From: Metabacillus niabensis
GTDB lineage: Bacteria; Bacillota; Bacilli; Bacillales; Bacillaceae
Assembly: GCF_020524345.1 (NCBI RefSeq)
Contig: NZ_JAIVLH010000024.1
Span: 1-64,000, forward strand
DNA length: 64,000 nucleotides
Reading direction: 5' to 3'
In this document: positions 8,637 through 18,212 of the stretch, piece after piece
How positions within the stretch are numbered: position 1 is the stretch's first letter
How the letters are laid out: the number at the start of each line of letters is the position of its first letter
Notes under the pieces: generated by a model
Told to the model about the DNA's origin: nothing
Databases searched by the model: none
Seen by the model: the letters and a program-made list of their open reading frames with translations, nothing else
Program-made: the position numbers and the translations under genes

Positions 8637-9830
8637 TTATTCATATCGTAAAGATTCTATTGGACTTAATCGGGCTGCTTTATTTGCAGGGAGCATGCCA
8701 AACACAATTCCTATAATCATGGAGAAAAGTAGTCCACCGACAACAACTTCCCACGAAATCAATGGTGGCCATCCAGCAAAAATGGATACGATATTCGCTG
8801 CCACAGCACCTAAAATTATACCTATAATCCCTCCTATTAGAGTGAGGGTAACAGATTCAATTAGGAATTGGGTTAGAATTTGCCGCTTAGTGGCACCCAG
8901 AGCTTTTCTTATACCAATTTCCTTCGTTCTTTCTGTTACAGAAACAAGCATAATATTCATAACACCGATCCCTCCAACTACAAGGGATATTCCGGCAATT
9001 GAGCCAATGATTAACGTCATTATCGTTGTAATTTGTCCTATTCCTTCTGCCATTTCTTCCATATTAAACACTTTGTATGACTCTTCTGTATTATGGGAGG
9101 TATTTAATAGAGTTGTTGCCTTCTCGCCAACTTCTTTCATCACATCTGCATTCTTGGCTTGTAATGTCACCTGGTTATATTCATTTTTACCAAAAGAATT
9201 ACGAAAAGTATTCCAAGGAATATATACTTCCATAGCTCCAAAGGCAAATAACCCACTCGGTTTTTCCAATACTCCAACAATTTCAATTGGCTGACCTTTA
9301 ACCCAAATTACTTCACCTATTGCAGACTTATCGTCGAAAATTTCTGTGCTTAGCTCATGGCTAATAACACCTACTCTGGTTCCTCCTATATATTCACTTT
9401 CTAATAGGTTTCTGCCAGATTGAACATTTAAATTATTCACTTCCATATATGCTTGGTTTACACCATAAACACTTGTATCAGCTGTTTCTTCACGGAAACT
9501 TGTTTGGAAGTATTCGGTTGATGATGCAACGACTTTTTTCACTTCAGGAATCTCACTTAATGCATTTACATCAGCTTGGGTGAATGCTGCATTCATATAG
9601 GCATTTGGGTTTGATAACAATTCTTCTTCACTCGGTTCATAATATACTTCTATAGTATTTCCCGGTCCTGTTATCGAAGTTTTTAATAATTGTTCGCCCC
9701 CCTGTCCTATTGCCACAACAAGAATGACTGACGCAACACCAATAATGATCCCTAGCATAGTTAAAATGGAACGTAATTTGTGAGCGAGAACTGAGCTTAA
9801 TGCCATTTTAATATTTTCCATTAAACTCAT
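8637..9830 (-). CDS. yknZ: MacB-type ABC transporter permease
   Basis: A 397-aa permease of the MacB/FtsX class. One membrane segment near residues 20-42 is followed by a large extracellular MacB-PCD domain (about 50-250). Three C-terminal segments (about 275-300, 325-350, 360-385) include the conserved ERTKEIGIRKALGA coupling element. It pairs with YknY and the YknX adaptor. The stop codon of yknY directly abuts its start, so it is the last gene of yknWXYZ. In B. subtilis this complex protects against the SdpC toxin; that role is inferred here from gene order. Confidence 0.9.
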   Translation of the reverse strand: MSLMENIKMALSSVLAHKLRSILTMLGIIIGVASVILVVAIGQGGEQLLKTSITGPGNTIEVYYEPSEEELLSNPNAYMNAAFTQADVNALSEIPEVKKVVASSTEYFQTSFREETADTSVYGVNQAYMEVNNLNVQSGRNLLESEYIGGTRVGVISHELSTEIFDDKSAIGEVIWVKGQPIEIVGVLEKPSGLFAFGAMEVYIPWNTFRNSFGKNEYNQVTLQAKNADVMKEVGEKATTLLNTSHNTEESYKVFNMEEMAEGIGQITTIMTLIIGSIAGISLVVGGIGVMNIMLVSVTERTKEIGIRKALGATKRQILTQFLIESVTLTLIGGIIGIILGAVAANIVSIFAGWPPLISWEVVVGGLLFSMIIGIVFGMLPANKAARLSPIESLRYE

Positions 9831-10514
9831 CTATACTCTCCCCCGCTCTTCATCAGAGAGAATAATTCCATCTCTAACTGTAATAATTCGGTTTGCGTAA
9901 TCTGCAACCTCTTGTTCATGGGTAACAAGGATGACAGTGGTACCTTCTTTGTTCAATTGTGTAAATTGCTCCATAATGGAAATACTTGTTTTGCTATCCA
10001 GAGCACCAGTAGGTTCATCAGCTAAGATAATTTTCGGTTCATTCACAATTGACCTAGCTATAGCAACCCGTTGTTTTTGTCCTCCAGATAATTCATTTGG
10101 CAGGTGATTTATTCTATCACCTAAACCTACCTTTTCAAGAGCTTGTTTTGCTCGTTCCTCCCGCTCTTTCTTCTTGTACCCGGCATAAACCATTGGAAGT
10201 TCCACATTTTTCAAGGCAGATAACCTGGGTAATAATTGAAATTGTTGAAAAACAAATCCGATCGAGAGGTTTCTTACTTTTGCAAGCATTTCATCCTTGT
10301 ATGTTGAGATGTCCTCTTCATCTAAAAGGTAGGTTCCTGAAGTGGGATTATCTAGACAACCTATTACGTTCATTAAAGTTGATTTTCCGGAACCCGATGG
10401 ACCCATAATGGCAACAAACTCTCCATTATGAATCGTAAGATTGATATTTTTTAACACCTCTAACGTATCTTGACCTACTTTATAGCTTTTTGTAATTGAC
10501 GTTAGCTCAATCAT
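9831..10514 (-). CDS. yknY: ABC transporter ATP-binding protein (MacB/LolD type)
   Basis: A 227-aa ATPase. Walker A is GPSGSGKST (38-46), the Q-loop is FVFQQFQ (about 88-94), the signature is LSGGQKQR (142-149), Walker B is IILADEP (162-168), and the switch is LVTHE (about 196). Everything expected for an active ATPase is present. It overlaps the end of yknX by four bases (ATGA) and abuts yknZ, which implies coupled translation. It would power YknZ. Confidence 0.92.
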   Translation of the reverse strand: MIELTSITKSYKVGQDTLEVLKNINLTIHNGEFVAIMGPSGSGKSTLMNVIGCLDNPTSGTYLLDEEDISTYKDEMLAKVRNLSIGFVFQQFQLLPRLSALKNVELPMVYAGYKKKEREERAKQALEKVGLGDRINHLPNELSGGQKQRVAIARSIVNEPKIILADEPTGALDSKTSISIMEQFTQLNKEGTTVILVTHEQEVADYANRIITVRDGIILSDEERGRV

Positions 10515-11629
10515 TTTTCGTTCACTTCCAAGTTATCCCGGACTTCTTCTGAAGGATTAATAATGACTTTTGATCCTGATTTAAGACCTGATTTGATTTC
10601 CATATACTCATTACTGGTTGTTCCAATTTCGACCTCATTATGAACGGCTTTTCCTTCTACAACGGTGTATACATAGTAGTTTTCGCCATCCTGTTTTACA
10701 GCCTCTAAAGGCACAGCTACTGCAGATCGTTTCTCTGTTTCAATATCCATAATTAGCTTAAATCCAGGCTTTGCCTCAATATTTTTATCATCGATAGAAA
10801 CTTCAATTGAATATTGAACAGCCGTTTCTTCACCTGATATCGCTGTTTCACTTTGTACAGGTAAATAGCTAACTTTTGCTACTTTTCCCTTCCATTCCTT
10901 GTCAGCAAGAACATCTGAACGCAAAGTAACGGCTTGCCCTTCATTTATTTTCAAGGAATCGTATTCCGATATTGTCCCTTTAACAATTAATTCTTCCGAA
11001 TTACCTATATGTAAAATAGGGGCTTGTGAAATCCCTTTTATCGCTTCTTCATTAATAGTAAGCACTGTTCCAGCACTCTCACTTTTGACAACAAGATCTT
11101 CAAGATTATTTTCAATCGTTTCCTTTTGAAGTAGAATCTGCCTTGCATCAAGATCTGCGACTTTTAAATCCGTCTTAAGCTGATCTCGTTCAGCTTCTAT
11201 TTGCTTTTCAGCTTCCTTTTCTCCTACTTGTTCCTTTAAATCCTTTTCTTTATCATCTAAATCATCAATTTGATCTTTAATTCGATTAATTTGTAAGTAG
11301 GAGGATTCAAGGGAAAGAGCATTTTGTTCTTTTTCTAATTGTAACTGTTCATTTTCATATTTTATTAATGGGGTATCCTCGGCTACCTTATCTCCTTCTT
11401 TTACAAGGACCTCGGCTACCTTACCATTTTCAGGCACATAATATACAAAGTTCTCTTGACTTAAAGAAAGTGTACCGGGAACCATAACACTCCCGGTCAA
11501 TTCTCGCTTCTTTACAGTCTCCGTCTCCACTGAAAGGACTTCCTGATTTGATGCCCTGTAGATGTTTACTCCAACTAATAGTATGATCAAAGACACTACA
11601 GCAATTGATATCCAAACTTTTTTCTTCAT
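10511..11629 (-). CDS. yknX: HlyD/RND-type membrane fusion protein
   Basis: A 372-aa adaptor. An N-terminal signal anchor (about residues 5-23) is followed by a lipoyl/barrel-sandwich half (about 60-100), an alpha-hairpin coiled coil rich in Lys/Glu/Asp (about 95-175), the second lipoyl half (about 180-215), and beta-barrel and membrane-proximal domains to the C terminus. This is the usual order for MacA-like proteins. Its start shares a base with the stop of yknW and its stop overlaps yknY. It would link the YknYZ pump to the cell surface. Confidence 0.9.
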   Translation of the reverse strand: MKKKVWISIAVVSLIILLVGVNIYRASNQEVLSVETETVKKRELTGSVMVPGTLSLSQENFVYYVPENGKVAEVLVKEGDKVAEDTPLIKYENEQLQLEKEQNALSLESSYLQINRIKDQIDDLDDKEKDLKEQVGEKEAEKQIEAERDQLKTDLKVADLDARQILLQKETIENNLEDLVVKSESAGTVLTINEEAIKGISQAPILHIGNSEELIVKGTISEYDSLKINEGQAVTLRSDVLADKEWKGKVAKVSYLPVQSETAISGEETAVQYSIEVSIDDKNIEAKPGFKLIMDIETEKRSAVAVPLEAVKQDGENYYVYTVVEGKAVHNEVEIGTTSNEYMEIKSGLKSGSKVIINPSEEVRDNLEVNEK

Positions 11630-12300
11630 TAAAATTGTGCCAGCCCTTCTAAAGCTCTAGAGGCTGCAGCAAAGATAAGACCTAATACAAAGAAGATAAT
11701 TGTAATTGTATATGCTGCCGGTTTAGAAAGTTGCGCTACTTTCACTAAACCGAATCCAAGTAAAATATAATACCATATTTGGAATACCTCGATAGTACCG
11801 AGAATACCTCCAATTGCTCCTTCAGCACCTACAAAACTGTTAATACTTGTTAACATGATATATGGATCTGAACCAATAACATAAATAATAACTTGGTTTA
11901 ATATTTGCCCAATAGTAGAAATAAAGCTTGTAAAAAGGATTAATGATAACACTTGTTTAAACGTAACTGTTGATTTAGCGATCTTTGTGATCCCAAATAA
12001 TATACCGCCAAAAATTAAAAATCCAATCGGAGTACCAAACAATGCTCCAATGCCACCGAAAATAATCCCAAACATTTTTGAAATTTCTATCTGATCATCC
12101 GGCATTCCTTCCATGCCTGGCATTGTTGCGTAATCAACATTTAAAGCGGCTAAAACACCCACAAGTGCACCTAAAATAGAAAGAATAATTAAAGGAAGCC
12201 AAATTGTCGGTTTTTCACGCATTCTTTCAAACTGTTCCCCAGGTTGAAAAATCATTCCAAATAATGATGGTTTCTTTGTTTGTATCGTTTCTTGTTCCAT
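11629..12300 (-). CDS. yknW: Yip1-family membrane protein
   Basis: A 223-aa, five-segment membrane protein of the Yip1 family. A soluble N terminus with PGEQFERMREKPTIWLPL (about 20-40) precedes hydrophobic stretches near 42-62, 88-115, 125-150, 160-180 and 190-212. I place the start at the ATG at 12300, seven bases after GGAGGG. It heads the yknWXYZ operon and is thought in B. subtilis to help assemble the YknXYZ complex. A sigma-W promoter lies 36 bases upstream. Confidence 0.88.
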   Translation of the reverse strand: MEQETIQTKKPSLFGMIFQPGEQFERMREKPTIWLPLIILSILGALVGVLAALNVDYATMPGMEGMPDDQIEISKMFGIIFGGIGALFGTPIGFLIFGGILFGITKIAKSTVTFKQVLSLILFTSFISTIGQILNQVIIYVIGSDPYIMLTSINSFVGAEGAIGGILGTIEVFQIWYYILLGFGLVKVAQLSKPAAYTITIIFFVLGLIFAAASRALEGLAQF

Positions 12301-12335
12301 CTTTTTTCCCTCCAAAATATATTTTCATATACTTA

Positions 12336-12361
12336 TACGAGGGTGATTGGAAATAGTTTCA
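12336..12361 (-). promoter_or_regulatory. Consensus sigma-W promoter of yknWXYZ
   Basis: On the minus strand TGAAAC (12361-12356) is followed after exactly 16 bases by CGTATAA (CGTA at 12339-12336). This is the ECF sigma-W consensus with no mismatch. It implies induction by cell-envelope stress or antimicrobial peptides. Confidence 0.88.
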
Positions 12362-12511
12362 TAAAAAAGGTGTTTATTTGTAAAAAATTTCTTAAATACT
12401 AATTTTCCATTAGAAAAACTAAACTCATCACCTAGTTTTATTGGAGATATCCTTAGAGTTTATTATATTATCAATCAATAAAAATCTTACACTTACTGAT
12501 TGTATAAAAAA

Positions 12512-12586
12512 ACTCTTAAGTAACATGATCTATATAACCTTCAAATATGCCATCATGAAGATTATATAGAAAATGTACCTAAGAGT
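12512..12586 (-). terminator. Unusually long hairpin terminator after the malic enzyme gene
   Basis: A stem of nearly 30 bp with small bulges: outer ACTCTTA/TAAGAGT, then GTA-CAT, then an inner CTATATAA/TTATATAG and CTTCA/TGAAG. It has a loop of about 10 bases and a T-run after the 3' arm on the minus strand. It starts ten bases past the malic enzyme stop codon. Confidence 0.75.
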
Positions 12587-12595
12587 ATTAACGCA

Positions 12596-14035
12596 TCAAT
12601 TTTCTTGGAAACTATTTTCTTCTTTATACAAATCTTTTCTTGCGACACCTGATTCATGAGCAGCTTTGACAACTGCTTTTCTAACTTTCTCAACAACCTT
12701 TTGATTAAAAACACTTGGAACAATATATGTTTCACTTAATTCATCATCTGAAACAACATCAGCGATTGCTTTTGCTGTAGCAATCTTCATCTGTTCATTG
12801 ATTTCTGAAGCCCGACAATCTAATGCACCTCTAAAAATACCTGGAAAACATAAAACATTATTAATCTGATTTGGATAATCGGAACGTCCGGTGGCCAATA
12901 CTTTTACATACGGTTCTGCAATTTCCGGATCAATTTCTGGATCCGGATTCGCTAATGCAAATACAATAGGATCCTTTGCCATTGATTGAAGGTGCTCTAC
13001 TGTTAAAACTCCCGGTGCAGATACTCCAATAAAAACATCAGCGCCTTTAATGACATCTGTAAGCGAACCCTTTAAGTTATCCGGATTAGTCATCTGAGAA
13101 AAGGCTGTCCAATTTTGATTTTCATAGGATTCATTTTTGTTGAGGGCACCTATGCGATCAACTCCAATAATTTGACGGACACCTGCTGCTAGCAACATTT
13201 TGGCACAAGCTGTCCCAGCAGCTCCCACTCCATTAAGAACAACTTTAATTTCTTCTATATTCTTTCCTGTCAACTTCAATGCATTATAAAGCCCTGCTAA
13301 CAATACAACAGCTGTACCATGCTGATCATCGTGAAAAACAGGAATATTTAATTCAGATTTAAGTGTTTCCTCAATTTCAAAGCACCTTGGTGAAGAAATA
13401 TCCTCCAAATTTATACCACCAAATGCAGGTGCAATTGCTTTAACAATTTTAATAATCTCATCAGGATCTTTCGTGTCAAGACATATTGGAAATGCGTCAA
13501 CATCTGCCATTTGCTTAAACAACATTGCTTTCCCTTCCATTACCGGCATCGCTGCTAATGGACCAATATCACCTAGGCCTAAAACGGCTGTACCATCTGA
13601 AACAACCGCAACGGTATTTCGCTTAATTGTTAATGAGTGAGCTTTTTGTGGTTCATCTTCAATCGCACGACAAACCTGTGCAACACCTGGAGTGTAAACT
13701 CTTGATAAATCATCGCGGTTTTTAATAGGATTTTTTGGTGTAACTTCAATCTTCCCTCCAAGGTGCAAGAGAAATGTACGATCGGAGACCGAGATGACTT
13801 TTACACCTTTTAGTAACCCCAGGACATCCATTACATTTTGACCATGCTTCTGATTTTTTACTGTTATCGTAATATCTCGTACTGTCTGTGTTTTGCTTGT
13901 AGAGATCACATCAATCCCTATTATATCTCCACCAACTTCACCTATTACTTTTGCAATTTCACTAAAGGTAATTAAGTTTTTTTGAAAGTGCAATCGAATA
14001 ATAATATTTGTGCTAGCATTACTTAATTGTGACAT
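12596..14035 (-). CDS. NAD(P)-dependent malic enzyme with N-terminal ACT domain
   Basis: A 479-aa enzyme that oxidatively decarboxylates malate to pyruvate. Residues 1-85 form an ACT-like domain, which accounts for its extra length over the roughly 400-aa bacterial type. The catalytic part has VYTPGVAQVCR (about 115), the metal-binding GGINLEDISSPRCFE region (about 205), FHDDQHGTAVV (about 235), and the nucleotide-binding loop LNGVGAAGTAC (about 268). The start follows GGAGGTC. The gene stands alone between two terminators. A cre-like site about 80 bases upstream suggests catabolite control. Cofactor preference cannot be read safely. Confidence 0.92.
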   Translation of the reverse strand: MSQLSNASTNIIIRLHFQKNLITFSEIAKVIGEVGGDIIGIDVISTSKTQTVRDITITVKNQKHGQNVMDVLGLLKGVKVISVSDRTFLLHLGGKIEVTPKNPIKNRDDLSRVYTPGVAQVCRAIEDEPQKAHSLTIKRNTVAVVSDGTAVLGLGDIGPLAAMPVMEGKAMLFKQMADVDAFPICLDTKDPDEIIKIVKAIAPAFGGINLEDISSPRCFEIEETLKSELNIPVFHDDQHGTAVVLLAGLYNALKLTGKNIEEIKVVLNGVGAAGTACAKMLLAAGVRQIIGVDRIGALNKNESYENQNWTAFSQMTNPDNLKGSLTDVIKGADVFIGVSAPGVLTVEHLQSMAKDPIVFALANPDPEIDPEIAEPYVKVLATGRSDYPNQINNVLCFPGIFRGALDCRASEINEQMKIATAKAIADVVSDDELSETYIVPSVFNQKVVEKVRKAVVKAAHESGVARKDLYKEENSFQEN

Positions 14036-14108
14036 CTCTGACCTCCATATCTTTTACTTTTAAATGGGGATAATTTAAAAATGATACAACTCACTAATAA
14101 ACTTCCAT

Positions 14109-14122
14109 TGTAAGCGTTTTAA
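14109..14122. promoter_or_regulatory. cre-like CcpA site before the malic enzyme gene
   Basis: TGTAAGCGTTTTAA agrees with the cre consensus (TGWAANCGNTNWCA) at 13 of 14 positions. It lies 74-87 bases upstream of the malic enzyme start codon, just downstream of a weak TTGTAC/TATTTA promoter-like pair on the minus strand. Confidence 0.6.
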
Positions 14123-14209
14123 ATATCCTATTTCCATTTTAGTACAACTTTTATAAATTGTAACTGTTTTCTACATGTTTATCTAAAAACTAATTTTCAC
14201 AAACAAAAA

Positions 14210-14240
14210 ACCGGCACCCTTTTTAGTAAAGGGTGCCGGT
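14210..14240 (-). terminator. Strong terminator after the 52-aa protein gene
   Basis: A perfect 13-bp stem (ACCGGCACCCTTT/AAAGGGTGCCGGT) with a 5-base loop, followed by TTTTTTG on the minus strand. Confidence 0.9.
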
Positions 14241-14249
14241 ATCATCATT

Positions 14250-14408
14250 TTATGGATGAACAGCTTCTAAAATTTGATCATTAAAATAGACAACATGTGA
14301 GAGAATGGTTTGACCTTTCATCTTCTTCAAAGATTGTTTTGCTTCTTCTTCATTATCAAACTCATACATTTTAATACTCTCTTCATCATACAAGGTTATG
14401 ACCCACAT
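14250..14408 (-). CDS. 52-aa protein, function unknown
   Basis: A small acidic protein starting MWVITLYDEESIKMYEFD and ending EAVHP. The pattern is a short strand, an Asp/Glu-rich helix, then a second strand, compatible with a compact alpha/beta fold. A GGAGG lies 12 bases and an AGGA 3 bases before the ATG. The strong terminator begins right after the stop codon, which supports a real transcription unit. I do not recognise the family. Confidence 0.6.
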   Translation of the reverse strand: MWVITLYDEESIKMYEFDNEEEAKQSLKKMKGQTILSHVVYFNDQILEAVHP

Positions 14409-14605
14409 TTTCCTGTTGTGCCTCCAATAATTAGTGGATTTAAAAATAGTTTTACTTCCACAAAAATAATATCTCTAATTTTAAGTATTGTAAATAGGTA
14501 GATATATATTTTACATAATGTTCAAATTTATGGACTATAGCATTGAAGCTAGATTACTTAAGCTTTATCACCGTTAAACGAATAAAACTCTTTCCATTGC
14601 AAGAA

Positions 14606-14630
14606 AAAAAGCGTCAGGTTGACACTTTTT
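14606..14630 (-). terminator. Terminator overlapping the end of yknV
   Basis: The stem AAAAAG(C/T)GTCA/TGAC(A)CTTTTT has a GGT loop. The 3' end of the yknV stop codon lies inside the stem, and a T-run follows on the minus strand. Confidence 0.7.
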
Positions 14631-16449
14631 ATCCTACTTCTAACATATTAAATTGTGCTTTCACTAATCCATAGTAAATACCTTTTTTCTCCATCAATTG
14701 TTGATGGCTTCCCTGTTCCATAATATGACCATGATCAAGGACAATGATATTATCAGCTTCTCGAATGGTTGAAAGTCGATGCGCTATCATAATTGCAGTT
14801 CTTCCTTTTAAAAGTGTTCTCAATGCATGTTGAATTTTCACTTCTGTTTCTGTATCAATACTAGCCGTTGCCTCATCAAGGATGATGATGCGCGGATCTG
14901 CAAGCAGTGCTCTTGCAAAAGAAATTAATTGTCTTTCACCTACTGATAAAATGTTGCCTCTTTCTTCTACCTCAGTAAAATAACCATTTGACAAATTTTC
15001 AATAAAACCATCTGCACCTACTGCTTTAGCTGCTTCAATAACATCTTCATCAGAAGCCTCAGGACGACCAAAGCGGATATTATCAATAATCGTTCCTGAG
15101 AATATAAAAGTATCTTGAAGAACAACACTTATTTGTGACCTGAGTTCCTGAATCGATAAATCTTTTATATGAATGTCATCAATTTTTACCTTTCCAGCTG
15201 TTGCATCATAAAAACGACTAATTAAGTTCGCTATCGTCGTTTTACCTGATCCTGTATGTCCTACAAGGGCTACTGTTTGCCCAGCATCAATGGAGAGAGA
15301 GACATCATGTAATGCCTTTCGAGAGGAATCATAGGCAAATTCTACAGATTCAAACGTTATTTTCCCATCCATATTTGTTAGAGAAATCGGACTATGAGAT
15401 TCAGCCACAATCGGTTTTTCATCCAGAAATTCAAAAATCCGTTCAGATGAAGCCATCCCCATCAGTAACTGATTATATACCTGCCCTAAACGTGAGATAG
15501 GTTCCCAAAACATGCCTAAATAAAAGGCAAACGAAACGAAGATTCCGATCGTAATTGATTCATTTGCTATTAGACTAGCACCGTATGCAATTAAAATTGC
15601 TGTTCCAATTGCATTCGTCATTTCAACCATCGGCGTAAACATTGCATTTCTTTTTGTTGCATTTTGCCAAGCACGGAAGTTTTCACTATTCACACCATCA
15701 AAGAATTCTATATTCTCTTTTTCTTGTGTAAATGATTGTGTTACACGGATTCCCTGAATGGACTCATTTAAATGAGAATTTAATTTTGATTGTTTTAATC
15801 TAACTGTTTGCCAAGAACGGCGTATTTTTTTTCGTAAGCTTGTAGAAATAAAAAACATTAATGGAACAATAATTAAGATGGCTAACGTTAGTTGTGGACT
15901 TAACGTAAACAATAAGGCAACTACACCAATTAAAAGGATAAAATCCATCAATAGATTAATAACACCACTAGTAAACAATTCCTGAAGTGAATTAATATCA
16001 TTCATAATTCGCACAAGAATCGAACCTGCCGAACGTTGATCAAAAAATCGGTGTGACAAGGTTTGAACATGTGTAAATAAATGCTTCCGTATATCATATA
16101 TTACATTCTGACCCAACATATTCATCCATTTAATGCGGAATTTATTTGCAATATAAGACAAGATATACAACCCTGCAATTGTAACAACTAATACTGTTAA
16201 TAGATTTATATCTTTATTAGCAATAGCATAGTCAAGTGTATATTTTCCAATTAAGATTGGAGCAACTAACCTGACAAGTGCTGAAATGAATACCGCAACA
16301 AATGCTGCTGGAAGCAAGTTTTTTGAGTACGGCTTTAAATAGCTGAAAAGTCTCCACATTTGCTTCCAGTTAAATGGTTTATCAATAATTGTGTCTGTGG
16401 AATAGTGAAACCTTTCCATAATTTTTTCTTTTTTTTGCTTATGATCCAT
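14629..16449 (-). CDS. yknV: ABC exporter half-transporter with degenerate signature motif
   Basis: 606 aa: a six-segment transmembrane domain (about 25-320) followed by an ATPase domain (about 360-600). Walker A is GHTGSGKTT (about 395), and Walker B with the catalytic Glu is IILDEATAS (about 530). The signature is LSVGERQ instead of LSGGQ. The partner YknU has LSGGQ but lost its catalytic Glu, so the two should form a heterodimer with one active and one degenerate ATP site, as in BmrCD. It lies eight bases after yknU. Substrate unknown; drugs, lipids or peptides are possible. Confidence 0.85.
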   Translation of the reverse strand: MDHKQKKEKIMERFHYSTDTIIDKPFNWKQMWRLFSYLKPYSKNLLPAAFVAVFISALVRLVAPILIGKYTLDYAIANKDINLLTVLVVTIAGLYILSYIANKFRIKWMNMLGQNVIYDIRKHLFTHVQTLSHRFFDQRSAGSILVRIMNDINSLQELFTSGVINLLMDFILLIGVVALLFTLSPQLTLAILIIVPLMFFISTSLRKKIRRSWQTVRLKQSKLNSHLNESIQGIRVTQSFTQEKENIEFFDGVNSENFRAWQNATKRNAMFTPMVEMTNAIGTAILIAYGASLIANESITIGIFVSFAFYLGMFWEPISRLGQVYNQLLMGMASSERIFEFLDEKPIVAESHSPISLTNMDGKITFESVEFAYDSSRKALHDVSLSIDAGQTVALVGHTGSGKTTIANLISRFYDATAGKVKIDDIHIKDLSIQELRSQISVVLQDTFIFSGTIIDNIRFGRPEASDEDVIEAAKAVGADGFIENLSNGYFTEVEERGNILSVGERQLISFARALLADPRIIILDEATASIDTETEVKIQHALRTLLKGRTAIMIAHRLSTIREADNIIVLDHGHIMEQGSHQQLMEKKGIYYGLVKAQFNMLEVG

Positions 16450-16457
16450 TCTTTCAC

Positions 16458-18212
16458 CTACCCTGCCGTTGACTGTAAAACAGCCTTTTGGTCCTTATAT
16501 TGAATATCATAAATTCGTTTGTAATAGCCATCATTTCTTATCAAATCCTCATGCTTTCCTCTTTCTGTAATTAAACCGTTTTCAAGAACAAGAATTTCAT
16601 CAGCATGTTTTAAAGAAGAAATTCGATGTGCAATAATGAAGGTTGTTCTACCTTTCATGACTTCTTTTAACGCTTTTTGAATATTAAATTCTGTAGTCAT
16701 ATCAACCGCACTCGTGGAATCATCTAAAATTAAAATACTTGGATTCAAACAAATAGCCCTAGCAATCGCAATCCTTTGTTTTTGTCCACCTGATAAACCT
16801 AACCCCCGCTCACCAAGCATTGTGTCATACCCATTAGGAAGTTCCATAATAAAGTCATGTGCCTGTGCTCTTTTTGCTGCATCAATAATGGTCTCCATTG
16901 AAGCATCTGGTCTGCCATATGAAATATTGGATTTTATTGTTGAAGAAAATAAAAATGATTCTTGTAAGACTACGCCAATATTTGAACGTAATGCATGTAA
17001 AGAATAATCTCTAATATCTTTGCCATCGATAACAATCTGCCCACTTGACGGAGTATAAAACCGTGTTATAAGTTGAGTTAAGCTCGTTTTTCCAGACCCG
17101 GTTGCACCAATTAATCCTATTGTTTTTCCAGATGTTGCGTTAAATGAAATGTCATTTAAGGCAAGCTCATCCTCATCCTTATACCGAAGGCTAACATGAT
17201 GAAACTCCACATTGCCATTTATCTTTGTCTCGGAAATGGATGTATCCATATCTCTAATCGTCTCATTGGCATCGAGAATTTCCAGCAATCTTTCTCCAGA
17301 AGCTTTTGATTGAGAGAATAGATTAATAACAAATCCCAAGTGCATAATTGGCCCCATTAAATACCAAACTAAGCTAAAAAATGCGACAAGTTCTCCCGGT
17401 TGAAGACTCCCTTGAATGACTAAAATACTTCCGTATGCGAGTAAGGCAACAACACAAATATTCCCTATTAGCTCCATAAGCGGGAAAAACTTCGCCCAAA
17501 CATATGAAGTTGTTAAAGATTTATCTTTATAATCCCCATTTGCTTGATTGAATTTCCCTATCTCAAATTCCTCACGAGAAAGTGCTTTTACGGTTTGAAT
17601 CCCACTAATATTCTCTTGAACATTTGTATTCAATTTCCCAAACGATTTACGAATATTCCGAAAGGCCGGATGAACTCTTTTATCAAAACGATAAACTGTC
17701 AAGGCTAAAAACGGTAATGCAGCAATCGTTGCAAAAGTTAATGGTACAGAATAAATAAACATCACCGTTAATGTCCCACACACTAAAAGGATAAAACGAA
17801 CTAGTTCTGAAAACCCGAAAGATAAAAAGAAACGAAATCCTTCTACATCAGCAGTTAGTCGGGACATTAAGTCACCCGTTTTTGCATTGTCATAATACAT
17901 AAAAGGCAACTTCTGGAGCTTCTCGTACAATGCATTCCGAAGTCGGTAAACAGATTGAATTCCAAACATATCTCCTAAATATTGATGAAAAAATGCAGAT
18001 ACCCCTTTAACAACCATTAATGCTAAAAATCCACTTACAATCCATGGAATATATTCATACTGTCCTTTTAAAACAATTTCATCAATTGTTAATTGAAGAA
18101 CAATTGGATAGACCACAGTAATGGTGGTAATAAATAAAACAAAAAACAATGACCATAAAAAATACTTTTTATATGGCCAATAAAAGCTTTTCAGCTTTTT
18201 AAAGGTTTCCAT
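16458..18212 (-). CDS. yknU: ABC exporter half-transporter lacking the catalytic glutamate
   Basis: 584 aa: a transmembrane domain (about 15-310) and an ATPase domain (about 340-575). Walker A is GATGSGKTS (about 365), the signature LSGGQKQR is canonical (about 478), and Walker B reads ILDDST with Asp where an active site has Glu. This complements yknV, which has the Glu but a changed signature. The name follows lengths and order of yknU-yknV before yknW in B. subtilis as I recall it. The gene is first in a two-gene operon. Confidence 0.85.
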   Translation of the reverse strand: METFKKLKSFYWPYKKYFLWSLFFVLFITTITVVYPIVLQLTIDEIVLKGQYEYIPWIVSGFLALMVVKGVSAFFHQYLGDMFGIQSVYRLRNALYEKLQKLPFMYYDNAKTGDLMSRLTADVEGFRFFLSFGFSELVRFILLVCGTLTVMFIYSVPLTFATIAALPFLALTVYRFDKRVHPAFRNIRKSFGKLNTNVQENISGIQTVKALSREEFEIGKFNQANGDYKDKSLTTSYVWAKFFPLMELIGNICVVALLAYGSILVIQGSLQPGELVAFFSLVWYLMGPIMHLGFVINLFSQSKASGERLLEILDANETIRDMDTSISETKINGNVEFHHVSLRYKDEDELALNDISFNATSGKTIGLIGATGSGKTSLTQLITRFYTPSSGQIVIDGKDIRDYSLHALRSNIGVVLQESFLFSSTIKSNISYGRPDASMETIIDAAKRAQAHDFIMELPNGYDTMLGERGLGLSGGQKQRIAIARAICLNPSILILDDSTSAVDMTTEFNIQKALKEVMKGRTTFIIAHRISSLKHADEILVLENGLITERGKHEDLIRNDGYYKRIYDIQYKDQKAVLQSTAG

